NCBI RefSeq assembly: GCF_000002985.6
Contig: NC_003280.10
Span: forward strand, 8,924,501 to 8,988,500
DNA length: 64,000 nucleotides
Direction: 5' to 3'
Source of the DNA: Caenorhabditis elegans
Taxonomy: Eukaryota > Nematoda > Chromadorea > Rhabditida > Rhabditidae
In this document: positions 1 through 13,700 of the stretch, piece after piece
Numbering within the stretch: the stretch's first letter is position 1
Layout of the letters: every line of letters begins with the position of its first letter
Program-made: the position numbers and the translations under genes
Notes under the pieces: model-generated
The model's database searches: none
Seen by the model: only the letters and a program-made list of their open reading frames with translations
What the model was told of the DNA's origin: nothing

Positions 1-223
1 AGTATTGGTTACTGCATGTCTTCAATCGCCCAACTATACTTTTAGCTTACATTAGGAAAAGTGATAATTCTCACAATCAAATTAATTTTATTACTGCTGA
101 AATGTATAGCTTTGATACAATCATTCGTAAAATTCCAATTTAAAGTTTGTTGTTTATGAATACAAGAGATCAGAAAACAAAGTTTATCATTATCAATATC
201 TTCTTTTTCATCACGTTCTTCAA

Positions 224-2047
224 TCACTTTCCGACTCCAAGACCTGTACCAACTCCAACTCCATCTCCAGTTCCAGGTGCTTTCACTCCAACTCCGCCAT
301 TAATTCCAACAATACCTCCTCCCTTTGCATTTGGATCATCTTGTCCACGACGGAATGCTTCTGGTGTCTTAGATCCCATAATTCCCAAATCAAGACCAAC
401 TCCAACTCCAACACTTTCTCCCATTCCAGGAATTGGTCCAACATCAACACCCCATCCTACTCCAACTTCAAGACCAGGAACAGCTCCAACTCCGAAACCG
501 AAATGACCATTGACGTCGACGTGTCCAACACCCTTATCGGTTAATGGAGGTCCCATACGTGGTCCTGGTAGTCTATGGAAATTCGGTACATTGCAAAATG
601 CAGCGTAATCCTGAAAATGAGTCGTTTGAGACTTTTAGTAATAACTGTAATTACTAACCTACATAGTTTTGCATATACTAAAGTATTGTAAAGTAAAAAA
701 TTCAATTGAGAAAAAAAACATGATGGAAAACATCTTGAGTATTCAATGAACTCACTTTGCAAAACTCGACAAGATCAATTCTTAGTGGTTTGCTGGGTGC
801 ACATGTGTAGGCGAACATTCCTTTCATATCAGAACAATATCTTCCATCCTTTGGATGAAGTCCAGGATAAACACGATATGTCAATGGATCATGATGTTGT
901 TGTTGTTGATAATATTGTTGGTATGGGGATCCATAGTGATGACCACGATGAGATTTTCGATGATGATGTTTATGTTTTCTGTGTGAATACCTTTCCTCCT
1001 CGTATTCATTGGATGACGGAGGAGCTCTGGAATCAAACTTCAGAGATACTCAAGGAAACTTGCAATTCAAAATTTAAACGCATGAGATTCAGTAGCAGTT
1101 TTTGCAATTGCGTTCCTAGTTTTTTGATTGGAACTAGAAAATAATGACGACCATAGTTGTTTAATAATGTTTAAAGTTACCAATTTTTTAAAAACATTTT
1201 ATGGCAGTTCAGATTTTCAACAATTAACTTTCAGAACTGTTTCAACCCTGCTTTTGGATACTATAAAACTACATACATAAATTTTTAAAGAAATTTTTGA
1301 GATATATCATCATGGATTTGGGTCTATCGGAAAAATTTATATACCTATAAGGTAAACTTACCTAGTTGCAACATCTTCGAATGGATCATCCACATTTGAT
1401 GCAGCTGATGATCTACCAGAATTAGCTTCTTCTTCAATAAATCCTTTATTGGAATGTTTTGAAAGTTGCTCTAATCTTTCGGCAGTTAGGCCATCTCCAT
1501 TTATGATTTTAGAGCTTTGAGCACGGCTATCTGAATAAAATTAACAATAATATTCCAATGCAGAAAGCCAAAAAGATTTGTTAACATTGTATTTATTCTA
1601 GGTTTGAAATAGAAATTGTATTCAATTAAGCTACAAATCCAGCTTTTCTAATTTGCAATAACTATCATAGATTGCAGAGGCTACAAATTCGTTTCCGTTG
1701 TTTCAATTACGTCACATTTCATTATCACATTCGTATTGTTCATTCGGATAAAAAGCGGTTTTGAACAGGAAATTCCTAATTTGAACTTACTCGGCTGACA
1801 CACTTTAAGATGTGGTTCTGCAGCACACAATTCGGTTTTTGAGAAAGAAAGAAAATGATCAGAAGGTCGAGCTGAAAATCAATGGTTTCGAGACTGTGGT
1901 ATTGACTTTGTGAATTGGTTTGTGGTCAACTACGAAATACAATGAACAAGTTCTTCCACGTAGGCTGATACATTTCTGGATCCACTAACCATCAATTGAT
2001 AATATAGTTAATAGAAGTAACAGCTGACAAAGCGGTATTGACCGCAT
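224..2047 (-). CDS. Secreted Gly/Val-rich protein, unknown function
   Basis: Five exons (2047-1990, 1871-1791, 1530-1362, 1026-756, 610-224) join in one frame and give 321 aa. The start is chosen because it opens a clear signal peptide (MRSIPLCQLLLLLTILSIDA), so the product should be secreted. After it come a short Cys-containing stretch (CAAEPHLKVC), a polar linker, a His/Gln-rich segment (RKHKHHHRK, then QQYYQQQQHH), a second Cys region (YCSDMKGMFAYTC and EFCKDYAAFC) and, in the last 110 residues, GVGVG-type repeats with PGMG and PGTG turns. The tail resembles low-complexity structural matrix or cuticle proteins, but I do not recognise the family. The exon junctions (phases 1,1,2,0) all agree. 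The opposite strand carries a long Pro/Thr open frame that is only the shadow of the Gly/Val repeats. Confidence 0.8.
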
Positions 2048-3244
2048 TGTTGTTAAAAAATGATTGAATGTTGAAGAATAAAGAAACTGTTGCGCGAGAG
2101 ATGCGGTCCAACTAAAGGTATGCGTTTAGCGTCTCCATTTCTTCAATGTTCTCTTCTAACTTATCATTGTTTTGTGATGAAGAAGTCAGTGTCTGTATGT
2201 GTGTGTGTGTATGTGACCATATTGTCAGCCTTTTCTCGATGTGTAACTTTTTTTTAGAAAAAGGTCTTGTCTACAAAAACTACGAGACCAAGAAAAAAAA
2301 GAAACGGTTACCACTGTCATAATTTTTTTCCTGAAGGACATAATGAAATCCATGACCAACTTCAAAAGCAGACTTCAGCAAAGTGCAATTTTCATAGAGA
2401 AACTATAGTCAAACCATCAGAAGCCGTAGTTTCCAAGATTTCCAGAGCAGTGTTAATGGGCTCAAGCTGGAACGGAGAAGCCTGTCTACTACACGTGCCT
2501 GTGTTTACTGTTGTATTCGATAAGAAATCCTAAAAGTTATCAAACCATAAAATCTTGCGATAGACTATGGTTTCTGAACTGATATCGACCGTTCGTGGAA
2601 ATTTGACATAGGAGCTAAATGTTTTATGATAAACCCTGGCTTTCTCTGAGCACTTTAGAATTTGAAATTTTATATAATTCATTTTCTACAAGAATTGAAC
2701 AGATCTGTAAAATTTGGCACCTGTAGCGACCAACATGACTGAGATCGTGGCGAGACCCACTCAAACTTCGCAAAATTACAGAGTTTTTCTTCGTAAGGGA
2801 ACAACATAAAAATTACTAAGTTTCATAATTTCAATGAGAGTTCGAACCATTCCAAACACACGAGTTTAATTTTAGACGGGTGCAGACCATTAAAAATATT
2901 ATTCTAACTGGTGGCCGAGAAATTCGCTGGCCGTTCAGCAGACGCGCCCCATTGGACATTTAAATATTTTGAGTTTCGAGAAGGATTTTCCCTCAGTTTT
3001 CTATGAATTTCTGGAGATTTCAATTCGTTTTCACATTTTGATTACCGTTTTACAATGTTAAAAATTTTCCAATTTTATATTTCTTTGTGAAATCATAAAA
3101 CTCACCTTCCTCATGCACTATAGGCCATTGAATTAGGCGTTTTTTAAATCTATCATTCACACAAATGTTTATTTTAGACGTTCTTGGATTAATTGTACAT
3201 TCAAACTTTCTGGGTTTTTTTTTCATGTTTCGTATTTCAGCAAG
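2048..3244. other. Intergenic region between divergent genes
   Basis: This 1.2 kb separates the secreted-protein gene (-) from cct-2 (+) and should hold both promoters. It contains a short TG microsatellite at 2195-2215 and a copy of a dispersed repeat at 2701-2760. The open frame at 2267-2533 lacks splice signals or recognisable composition, so I do not call it. An acceptor-like TTTCAG ends at 3240, four bases before the cct-2 start. Confidence 0.7.
2701..2760 (+). repeat. Dispersed repeat copy (GAGATCGTGGCG)
   Basis: CTGTAAAATTTGGCACCTGT, AGCGACCAACATGACTGAGA, TCGTGGCGAGACCC. It shares its whole length with the copy at 53865-53930 and its core with 45953-45997. Confidence 0.65.
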
Positions 3245-4983
3245 ATGCTTCCAGTCCAAATTTTAAAGGACAATGCTCAAGAGGAACGAGGAGAGAGCGC
3301 TCGTCTCAGCTCATTCGTGGGTGCAATCGCCATCGGAGATCTTGTCAAGTCTACTCTTGGACCAAAGGGAATGGTAAGAGCGTTTTGATTGTTAATCAAA
3401 ATTAAATATTAATTTTAGGACAAAATTCTCATCAGTGGAAACCCAGAAAGCGCAGGAGGAATCAAAGTTACCAACGATGGAGCAACGATCCTGAAGTCAA
3501 TCGGTGTTGACAATCCAGCTGCTAAGGTTCTTGTTGGTAAGTGCTCATTCACTGAATTTTGTTTTTACTTTTACAAACGTTTTGCATCTTTCAGATATGT
3601 CAATGACACAGGATCACGAAGTTGGAGATGGTACTACTTCAGTAACTGTCCTGGCCGCAGAGCTCCTCAAAGAAGCCGAGAAACTTGTCAATCAACGTAT
3701 TCATCCACAGACGATCATTTCTGGATATAGACGTGCTCTCGGGATTGCTCAAGAATCCTTGAAAAAGTCCAGCATTGAATCCGGAGATAATATTCGTGAT
3801 GATCTTTTGAAGATTGCCCGTACTACTCTTGGATCTAAGATTCTCAGTCAACACAAAGAGCACTTTGCTCAACTCGCCGTTGATGCAGTTTTGAGACTCA
3901 AGGGATCTGGAAATTTGGATGCCATTCAAATTATCAAGAAGCTCGGAGGATCCATGAATGAATCTTATCTCGACGAGGGTTTCCTTCTCGAAAAACTCCC
4001 TGGAATGTTCCAACCAAGAAGAGTTGAGAAAGCAAAGATTCTCATTGCCAACACACCAATGGACACTGACAAAGTGAAAGTTTTCGGATCAAGAGTGAGA
4101 GTAGATGGTGTTGCCAAGGTTGCTGAACTCGAAGCTGCTGAGAAATTGAAGATGAAAGAAAAAGTTGACAAAATTCTGGCCCATAACTGTAATGTCTTCA
4201 TCAACCGTCAGTTGATCTACAACTACCCAGAGCAACTTTTTGCCGATGCTAAGGTTATGGCTATTGAACACGCCGATTTTGAAGGAATCGAGAGGCTTGC
4301 TCTTGTTCTCGGAGGAGAAATTGTTTCCACATTTGATTCACCACAAACTGCTCAATTCGGATCTTGTGATCTGATTGAAGAGATTATGATTGGAGAAGAT
4401 AGACTTCTTCGGTTCTCGGGAGTCAAATTGGGTGAAGCTTGCTCAGTCGTTCTTCGTGGAGCAACTCAGCAGATTCTTGATGAGTCCGAAAGATCCCTCC
4501 ATGATGCCCTTTGTGTTCTCGTTACTCACGTGAAAGAATCAAAGACTGTTGCCGGAGCTGGAGCGAGCGAAATTTTGATGAGTTCAGCCATCGCCGTCGA
4601 AGCTCAAAAGGTTGCGGGTAAGGAAGCCCTTGCCGTTGAAGCCTTCGGAAGAGCCCTTGCTCAATTGCCAACCATCATTTGCGACAATGCTGGACTTGAC
4701 TCGGCTGAACTTGTCACAAGACTCCGTGCAGAGCACGCCAATGGACGTCACAATATGGGAATCGGTTTGTTCATTTGGAAATCTAACCATTATACAAAAT
4801 TATCTTTCAGACATCGAGAAAGGAGAGGTTGCTGATGTTACGAAATTGGGCGTTATTGAGTCTTACAATGTGAAGTTGTGCATGGTTTCTTCCGCCGCTG
4901 AAGCCACGGAACAAATTCTTCGCGTCGACGATATCATCAAGGCAGCTCCACGTGCCCGTGCTCAAGATAACCGACCATGCTAA
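3245..4983 (+). CDS. cct-2: T-complex chaperonin beta subunit (CCT2/TCP-1 beta)
   Basis: Four exons (3245-3373, 3419-3536, 3595-4764, 4811-4983) encode 529 aa, the expected length for CCT subunit 2. The product is one of eight subunits of the cytosolic group II chaperonin that folds actin, tubulin and other clients using ATP. Visible signatures are LGPKGMDKIL (about residues 38-47), NDGATIL (62-68), the nucleotide-site GDGTTS (93-98) and [10 protein letters not shown] in the C-terminal half, where other chaperonins have a GGGA-type motif. The N-terminus [17 protein letters not shown] is typical of beta subunits. The start lies four bases after TTTCAG, consistent with trans-splicing. mrpl-50 begins 369 bp after the stop on the same strand, so the two may be an operon. 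Confidence 0.97.
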
Positions 4984-5352
4984 TCAAATTGTTCGCCAGA
5001 CTGTTAAAAGATCTTCAACTTTATTCTCCCTTTTTCAGCTTTTAATCGAGTGCTTCAACACAATCGTATCTCGTTTTTTTTCGTCCCCTTCATTCTTATT
5101 TTTGATGGAATTTGATACACTTTCTGTTGCTTCTGCCTACCGTTTTTATATGCCCCCGTTTTCAATTTAATATTCGAGAATACCGCGTGTTTTTGCTTGT
5201 TGATTTGTTTTCCTTTTAAAATGAATGGAGTGCGATTTACAAAAGGTACAATATTTGAAATGTATTTTATTCCAGTTTTTATCTGATTTTTTATATTTCT
5301 GATTAAAGAGAAAAGAAAAAGCTTAAAAGAAAAAATTTAGAACTGCCAAAAG

Positions 5353-6309
5353 ATGCACAGGAGTTTTCCGAGGCTTGTCCGATCGCAAGGTAACTTGTTG
5401 AAAGGAATGTTTGGAAAATCCGGGGAAAAGGAAGCAGTAAAGCAGCTGACACTGGAAGAACAGGAGAGCCTTCGCAAGACGCTTCCCAGCATCCGTGCTA
5501 GAGAATCCACACAAGTTACTGCTTCAGCTGATTCTGTCACTGAATTTGACGATGATCTGTTGACGATGAGCCGTATCGACACGGATGCCATCCGGGCCAG
5601 AGGTTTTCTCAAATACACGCAAAACTATGTTCCCGGCGTTGATGTCAAAAACCAAGTACTTGAAGCAGCGTCATCATGTCTAAGAAGTGCTGGAGTAAAG
5701 TCTGAAAACGTGGATCAGTACAAATTTGTGGAAGGAGATAACTCTGTAAAGTTCGAGTTGTTGAACAGGCTGGGAAAATCCATCGAACATTGGCCAACCA
5801 ATGGAAAACTTCTTCATTTGGAAACAGTGGCAGACGTCGTCGAATTTTATCAGACGCCTGTCAAAAATGTAACAAAATATACAGAGTTAGTTTTTGTTTA
5901 AAGATGCTTATTGAATTATTAATTAAAATAAATTATAGAATGGCTCGCGATGAGAACAAACCGAAAAACGTCTCGATTATGGAGCATGCTGCACGTTTCC
6001 ATCCTGAAGACACTCACATGTATCATGGTGGAATCACTGCATTCCCAGGATCAGGTGGTGAAGTTCTCTCTCTGAGACAGAAACGTCTACTTCGACAGTT
6101 CCAACCGAAAAAAGAATGGTTCGATTATGATGATCAGGTAATTTTTAAAGTTTCAGTGCTGACTTAAAATCGGCATTTTTCAGACATTTGATTACACTCG
6201 TCCTGACAAGAATATGCCATGGGATCCAGAAGTTGCTAATCAAATGGACAAATACACTGATAAACGATACAACCTAAAAACAAAGCAATTCACTAGGATT
6301 CGACAATAA
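5353..6309 (+). CDS. mrpl-50: Mitochondrial large ribosomal subunit protein mL50
   Basis: Three exons (5353-5885, 5939-6137, 6184-6309) encode 285 aa. I identify it by the mL50-like core (GFLKYTQNYVPGVDVKNQVLEAASSCLRSAG, in two parts) and by its place right after cct-2, as I remember from C. elegans T21B10.1. It would be a protein of the large subunit of the mitochondrial ribosome. The N-terminus (MHRSFPRLVRSQGNLLKGMF) is rich in Arg/Ser and hydrophobic residues without acids, as in a mitochondrial presequence. The C-terminal part (KEWFDYDDQTFDYTRPDKNMPWDPEV) is aromatic and acidic. An acceptor-like AATTTAG lies just upstream of the start; with the 369-bp gap to cct-2 this fits an SL2-spliced downstream operon gene. 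AATAAA overlaps the stop region. Confidence 0.85.
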
Positions 6310-7606
6310 AAAATAATTTGGTTCATTTTTGTATTAGAGTTTCATATTTAGTATTTTTAGACCTATTTTCTTTTTGTTTGATCTATCGATTTTTATTGTT
6401 GTAAATAAAATTGACGTTGAAAAAAATATTTTTGACCTCTTCACGTTTTGATCTTCCTCTAAAGTTTTGCTCTACGCAAGTTATTTCAGTTTTTGATTTA
6501 AAATGTTTGTTCCATTCACCTCGGCAGCTCACTCGCTCACTTCGCTCATTCGAGGTGGCGGGCAGCCTTCGAAAAGCAATCTGTCTGGACAAAGGTTTTG
6601 GTTATCTCTTTTTCTTTATTTTCCGCCAGTTGATTTCATGCTCCCGCGACTTCCACACGCAATCTGCAAAATTTTGGCTGCTGAATCAGGGTAATGGGGT
6701 CTGCCGTGCCTTTTTTCCAAAACGTTGACTGATGTTTACTTTTCTTTTATGTTTCATTTTGACTTGTTCAATGGTTTTGAACAATAGTGTGTGCAAACTA
6801 ACGTTTTTCTTTAAATTCAACACGCAAGCTTTGAGGTGTTTTAGTTAGAAAGAAAATAGTTGTGTTTCTCTTCAAAAATAAGTTTTTTCCGAAATGTTTT
6901 GCAAATTTTCCGAATCAACAATTTCTTCTCATATCAGACCTTATCACTTCTTCTCACTTCTAAAACTGACCACTGAACATAAAAAACATTTGGTAACTCG
7001 CTTCTCAAATCCAATCTGAAGTGCATGCTTTGCCAATCTGAAACTTCGTGTAAGTCACGTATTTAGGCGAAAGGCAGCCGCTCAAGTCGTCGCTTCTCCC
7101 CAGCGGCAGTTGCTGGCGTCCTTGGCCCCTCACTTGTTTTCGAGCCCAAGGCATTGGCTCCTCTTTTCTTCTCGGCATGACGAATTTAATCATAATTCTC
7201 AATATCTAGAAGTGTTCAAGAACTTAGTGAATCTGCAATGCCTTTTTTTTGTAACTTCAGTTCGAATCTTAACTGCGTCTCTTTGAGATCTACAAACGAA
7301 TTTTATTCACTGCCACGAAAAAGAGGCTGTCCGTGCGATTCTATTGAACGTGCGCTCTCGGGCCGCTCACAAACACATCTAACCAGCTGCATTTTCTCTG
7401 AGTCTCGTGTCCTCCGTGCGACCTTCGTCACTCTTTCCACTTTCTGCGCCGTCTATTGACGGCGCCGCCTTTTTCTTCTCGCACTCCTTTACCCCTTCTC
7501 GCCTCAAACATTTTATCTTTTCAGTTGTTTTGTTTACTAGTGCCCGTTTCTCACGTAGTTTTATATACTTGTTTGATTATTGAAAACATATAGTTCATTT
7601 TGCAGG
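6310..7606 (+). promoter_or_regulatory. enol-1 upstream region
   Basis: About 1.3 kb with no supportable gene. The distal half is AT-rich. The stretch 7060-7500 is unusually GC- and pyrimidine-rich for this window and contains a perfect 8-bp inverted repeat (GCGCCGTC, 4-base loop, GACGGCGC) at 7446-7465. CT-rich tracts follow, and a TTTTGCAG acceptor lies directly before the enol-1 ATG at 7607. I read this as the promoter and outron of a highly expressed gene; that is inference. Confidence 0.5.
7446..7465. repeat. 8-bp perfect inverted repeat in the enol-1 promoter
   Basis: GCGCCGTC-TATT-GACGGCGC, in the GC-rich part of the enol-1 upstream region about 150 bp before the start. It could be a protein-binding palindrome. 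Confidence 0.6.
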
Positions 7607-9112
<1,506 letters not shown>

Positions 9113-9907
9113 ATCACTCAATCTAACCTATAAATACTGTGTATTTTCGTACTTTCTTCTCAAAATTGCCCTCCCTTTTTATGTAGTCACCTTTTTACCC
9201 TATTTTAGTGCTTGACCAGTTTAAAGTTGATTCCATTGTAGATTATTTATTGTACTTGTAATATGAAGATTGGACATGAAAATTTTAACGAAAACAAACA
9301 TCTGGTTATTTAATTCGGTTTTTGTTTTTTTCTAACTACGGTATCTGTTAAAGGAGCACGCGTTAATTTGGCTCAGGGTCCCGCGACGAAAACTACCATC
9401 GCGCGAACGCGTACGCGCCAAAAGTTCTGAAATACATTTTCATCATTTCTTTTGTCACACATTTCGTGCCATGTCATTTACGAAGTGGGTCTGATTTCAA
9501 ACCAACTGAAAATTCGAGAATTATCGCTCATTTTTATGTCTTATGTTTCGAAAATATAATCAATGCATTTCATTGATTTGTTTTCGTTTCGTTTCGTCGG
9601 CATTTTTCAGTTCTCCTGTTCTGCTAAATAGCTATCCTTCATTGTTCCTCGAACTAAATAAGTGGTTACAAATTAACTGTATTTTGCAAACAAATTATAA
9701 TTTGACTGTTGTGCCTCATTTTAAAGAACAGAATAATTCGGCGCAATTTGTTCATTTTGCAGTTACTTATGCTCTCAGCACGCACTTGTTTTTCTCTCCG
9801 CTCTCTTCGTCTCTTAATCGATTTTATCTTTTCTGATTTGTTTGAAACTTTATATTCTCAAATTAAATTCCTGATTTTCAGAAAATTCTCATGCTCGTAA
9901 CAGCAAA
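9113..9907. other. Intergenic region downstream of enol-1
   Basis: The first part is the enol-1 3' region. At 9351-9420 there is a GC-rich block (ACGCGTTAATTTGGCTC... GCGCGAACGCG) unlike its AT-rich surroundings. The rest is AT-rich, ending with a TTTTCAG acceptor about 26 bases before the next start at 9908. No gene is supported. Confidence 0.6.
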
Positions 9908-10727
9908 ATGAATAATCCAGAAGAAAGCGCTGTAACAGATGTACGTTCATTTATTTTTTCCATTAGTTGTGCAATAATTCGTATTTTCAGCTCCGAAAGT
10001 TCACCAATTTGGTTCTAAATGGACTTGTTGACGAAGAAGCAACAGCTGCAGCTCTTATTCGGTATCAATTCCAGCAGCGCACGATCAAAGGTTATTAAAG
10101 ACGCACAGAACAGCCTCAATTAAATTTACGATTACAGATGTTGTTCGGCGCGGTTCCGAGGATCCCGAATTGAAAGCACAGATATGTGATTTGCTCAATC
10201 ACCTCGTTATCTACCTGAATGAGGAGATTGTGGAAACTTCTTCCAAAGCGTGTCCGGATGGAATGGACGATCGACATTTCGTGCAACTCGAAAAACGGAT
10301 GCACTTGATGTTCGAGGTATACTTGGCAATGAATGTCGTTCCCGATTATCTGATTCCTGATCTCACAAAACACGTTGATGCAAGCCGTGAAGCTGTTAAG
10401 TATTCATATAGCCTCTGCAAAGGTACGTTTCGATAATTGTTAAAATATTTTATTGTTTTTTTTGCAGACTATTACCGCTGGAAAGAACTGCCATTAACTC
10501 TCAAAGAATTTTTTCTTGATGAGAAAGAGGAGGTGAAGGCTGTTGTCGATGAACCAGAACCGACAATGTTTGCACGCGACGACGGGGTAGTATCATCATT
10601 GGCTCATGAGAAGGCACAATCAGACGAGGATGGGAAGAAGAAACAGTTCGTGGCAAAGACCGAGAAGGTAGTAGAGCCCCTTAAAAAGAAAAAGAAGCAG
10701 AAAAAGAAGAATAAACAGCGCCAGTGA
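9908..10727 (+). CDS. Short isoform or separate upstream gene with Lys-rich tail
   Basis: If the fourth exon is read through (10468-10727) instead of being spliced at 10532, the product is 225 aa and ends in a lysine-rich tail (PLKKKKKQKKKNKQRQ) preceded by an acidic linker (DDGVVSSLAHEKAQSDEDG). The first 160 residues are shared with the long model (MNNPEESAVTDLRKFTNLVL...). A possible poly(A) signal (AATAAA) lies near 10901, about 175 bp past the stop and 70 bp before the acceptor at 10976. That spacing would suit either an alternative 3' end or an operon boundary. The basic tail could be a nuclear or nucleolar signal or bind RNA; this is inference from composition only. Confidence 0.6.
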
Positions 10728-13700
10728 AAAATCCCATTTATTCTTGTACCATGGCGAGTTTCGTGTCTTAAAATTTTATATCTCACAAAATCTGAACCTG
10801 TGCAAATGTTTGTTAAATTTATCCCGCAAAAATTCGTATTGTGATTCTATTCGTTTTTGTCTTGTGATGATCATCATTTGATTCAGTATTTAGTCTAGAA
10901 AATAAAAATTTCAGCTTTCTCTGTGTCTGGTATCAAATGCATTTTATACAAGTTACTTAGACTGGTAAATTTCCAGGTTCTCAACAATTATCGCGCCAAG
11001 AATCCTGACTACAGAACGATGCGCGAGTTGATTAATGCGAAAACAAAGTTCCGTCTCGAGGGAATATACTGCGACAGTTTAATCGATGAGTAGGTGTTCT
11101 TATACACTATTTCTGTAAACACCTGATTTTCAGTTTCATATCAGTTTGGGATATGGCTATTGACATTGAACCAGTGAAGACAGAAGACAAGTTTGCATTC
11201 ACTAGTCTCCTTAAGAAAGTCTTTCTCATGATGGTCGATAAAAGGAGAAATGATTTTGCTAGCAAGATTTTAGATAAATACAATAATGATGCTTCGGGTG
11301 TACTGCCTTGTCTCGATAACTTTGTAGAAAACTTTCAAACTGGACTTACGGCCGCCATAAATAACCTTCCGCTTGATGCTAACGTATTGAGCAACAATAT
11401 GGAATTGTTCGAAAAAGCAAAAGATCCAGTAAGACAGTATTTTTGAAGTTTTCAGTAACCGAAATCTCGGATTTTCAGATAATATGGTATCTGCTCATTT
11501 CACCAGCCTACACAGTTCAACAGATCCTGCTGATTTGCGTTGATAACAAAGGTTACGTTCCTCTCGTATCTCGGATTTTTCGTGCCATACCAACATTGTT
11601 TGAACGATCTGTCAACCTCACACCGATGCATTTCGAAGGCTTTAAAACTCAAAAACTTTTGATTACCATTCTTCATAGAGTTTTCATTATTGGACGAACT
11701 ACATGGACTTCTGCTTCTCAGTGGGAAAATGCTGCAATGATGACAATGTCGTTCGCGAAGGAAAGAAAACGAAAAGAAGGACAACCGGAAAAAGTAGAGG
11801 ATAAAGCATTGCTGGATTCGTTTTCCTTGGTTAACTTTGCTCTCAATGAGCTCTTCAAGGATTATCGAAAACCATTGAAAGCAGTTGAGATTTTTGTGAA
11901 AATGCTGCAGCGTCTTCTTGCCAACAATAACAACGCCAGAATGCTCACAAATTACCAATTCTCTTCGTCTTTCTTTGATGATGGAAATAACTATCTTCCA
12001 ACTTCGATAATAATGCTGCTAATGTTCGATCTTCTTGTGGAATACGATGGACAATCGAATGAAGTTTGTGATGGTGCCAGAGACATTCTGAAATCAGTTA
12101 GCGGTCGATTGAACAACGACAACATTATTTTCGATACTGATACATGCAGGCACTTGATCGATGAGAAATTAAATTATGCTCCGTGGTGGATCAAATATTC
12201 AATTTGTTCATGGTTTTCATCGTCTCTCCAGAATCCAAAAAAACAAGTCCCATCGGGTGTCTACAAAACAATTGCAGAACAACATCTAGATGAATTCGAA
12301 CAAATTAAACCGGAAGAAGTTTCAACTGTTTCGGATTGCTACTTCAGATCACTCTTTGAACTGGGTCTTTTTGATGTTGATCTAGCCATTGAACTTTTAC
12401 AGTATGGACATGTTGCTAAATTTGAGTCGTCAGTGGTTGAAAAAATCGCTTTAGCTTTGGTGGACAGTTATGGGAAGAAGATGTCTAAAAGAAGTGGTGG
12501 ATTGGATATCGGAAAACTGATTATTTCAATGCTCCAGAAGTTTGATCCAATTCGAGAACTTGCACCACTCAAATCCTACAGCTCGTCCTACTTGGAAAGT
12601 GTCAAAAAGATCGAACACATACTTGTACTTTTCATGGCTGCTAGAATTGCAAAAGAGAAACAACTCAGCGCTGCAAGAGTCCGAACTGATGACACAATTC
12701 AGACCGCATACGATGAAGTAATTTCTTTGAATCAAGTTTCTGATCAACTTATGGACATTTTCTGCGAGACTACTAAAGCTCACGTTGATAAGGAGGTTAC
12801 AAACTATTTATTTCAATCTATGATATTGATTTTCTATTTTCCAGGTAATGGAAGTTGAACAAATGAGACGAGAAGTGGAAGTTCTTTTGTTCTCTACTCC
12901 AGGAACGACACCTAATCAATTTAAAGCAATGGTTGAGAAGGAGAATAGAGAACAATCATTGGCTCTGCAATTATCAATGATTTATCTTAATTGTTCATAT
13001 TTCTGTCGACTCTACCAGCAAGTTCCCATTAAGTTACAACAACTGATGAATTCAACTCTCGAGAAACAATTCGATTCGCAGAAGTTTTTAGCCAAGAAAG
13101 TTATGGATGACGTGCTGACAGAAAAAAGAAAGGTAAATCTCTTGACATTATTCGCTTAAAAAATTAGTGAAGAAAATTAGTTTAATTTTTTTTTTTGAAT
13201 CTCAATAAAATTAATTTTTGCAGACCGAAGTTGTTTACGCATTCGTGGATACACCAGTCGAGCCGACTCCAAACGAAGATAATATTCAACCCGTTAAACC
13301 TGCAGAATTATTCAGACCACCAGTTGTTGAGAATGTCTCAGTTGAGAGTACAACGTACAATTCAAATGGAGGAGGTACAGTAATTCATAAATTTTTTATC
13401 TAACCACTTGCCGTTTTAGGTTACCGCCAAGGAAGATATCAAACCGGATATCAAGGAAAAAATCGTAGATCTAATTTTGAACAGCCCACGTCTTCGCGTG
13501 GTTCTGGAAGAAGTGATCGTACCTACGCTTATAAAGGAAATCGATTTCAACCTGTCAATGACTCCCACGTTTTTGCACCCAGAGAACGAGAGAATGTGTA
13601 CCAGAACAGCAGTCATGATCGTGATATTCCACGTAATGATTATTCAGAATATGATCAAGAAAAGTTGTACCTTGACGATAAACAACCTCGTTTTCATTCT

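Noticed and set aside
147-506. Pro/Thr-rich 119-codon open frame on the plus strand
   Set aside because: It is the antisense of the Gly/Val-rich exon of the spliced minus-strand gene; GGN/GTN codons read backwards as Pro/Thr.
2267-2533. 88-codon open frame upstream of cct-2
   Set aside because: There are no splice signals, domain or codon bias, and it sits in a region with repeat fragments.
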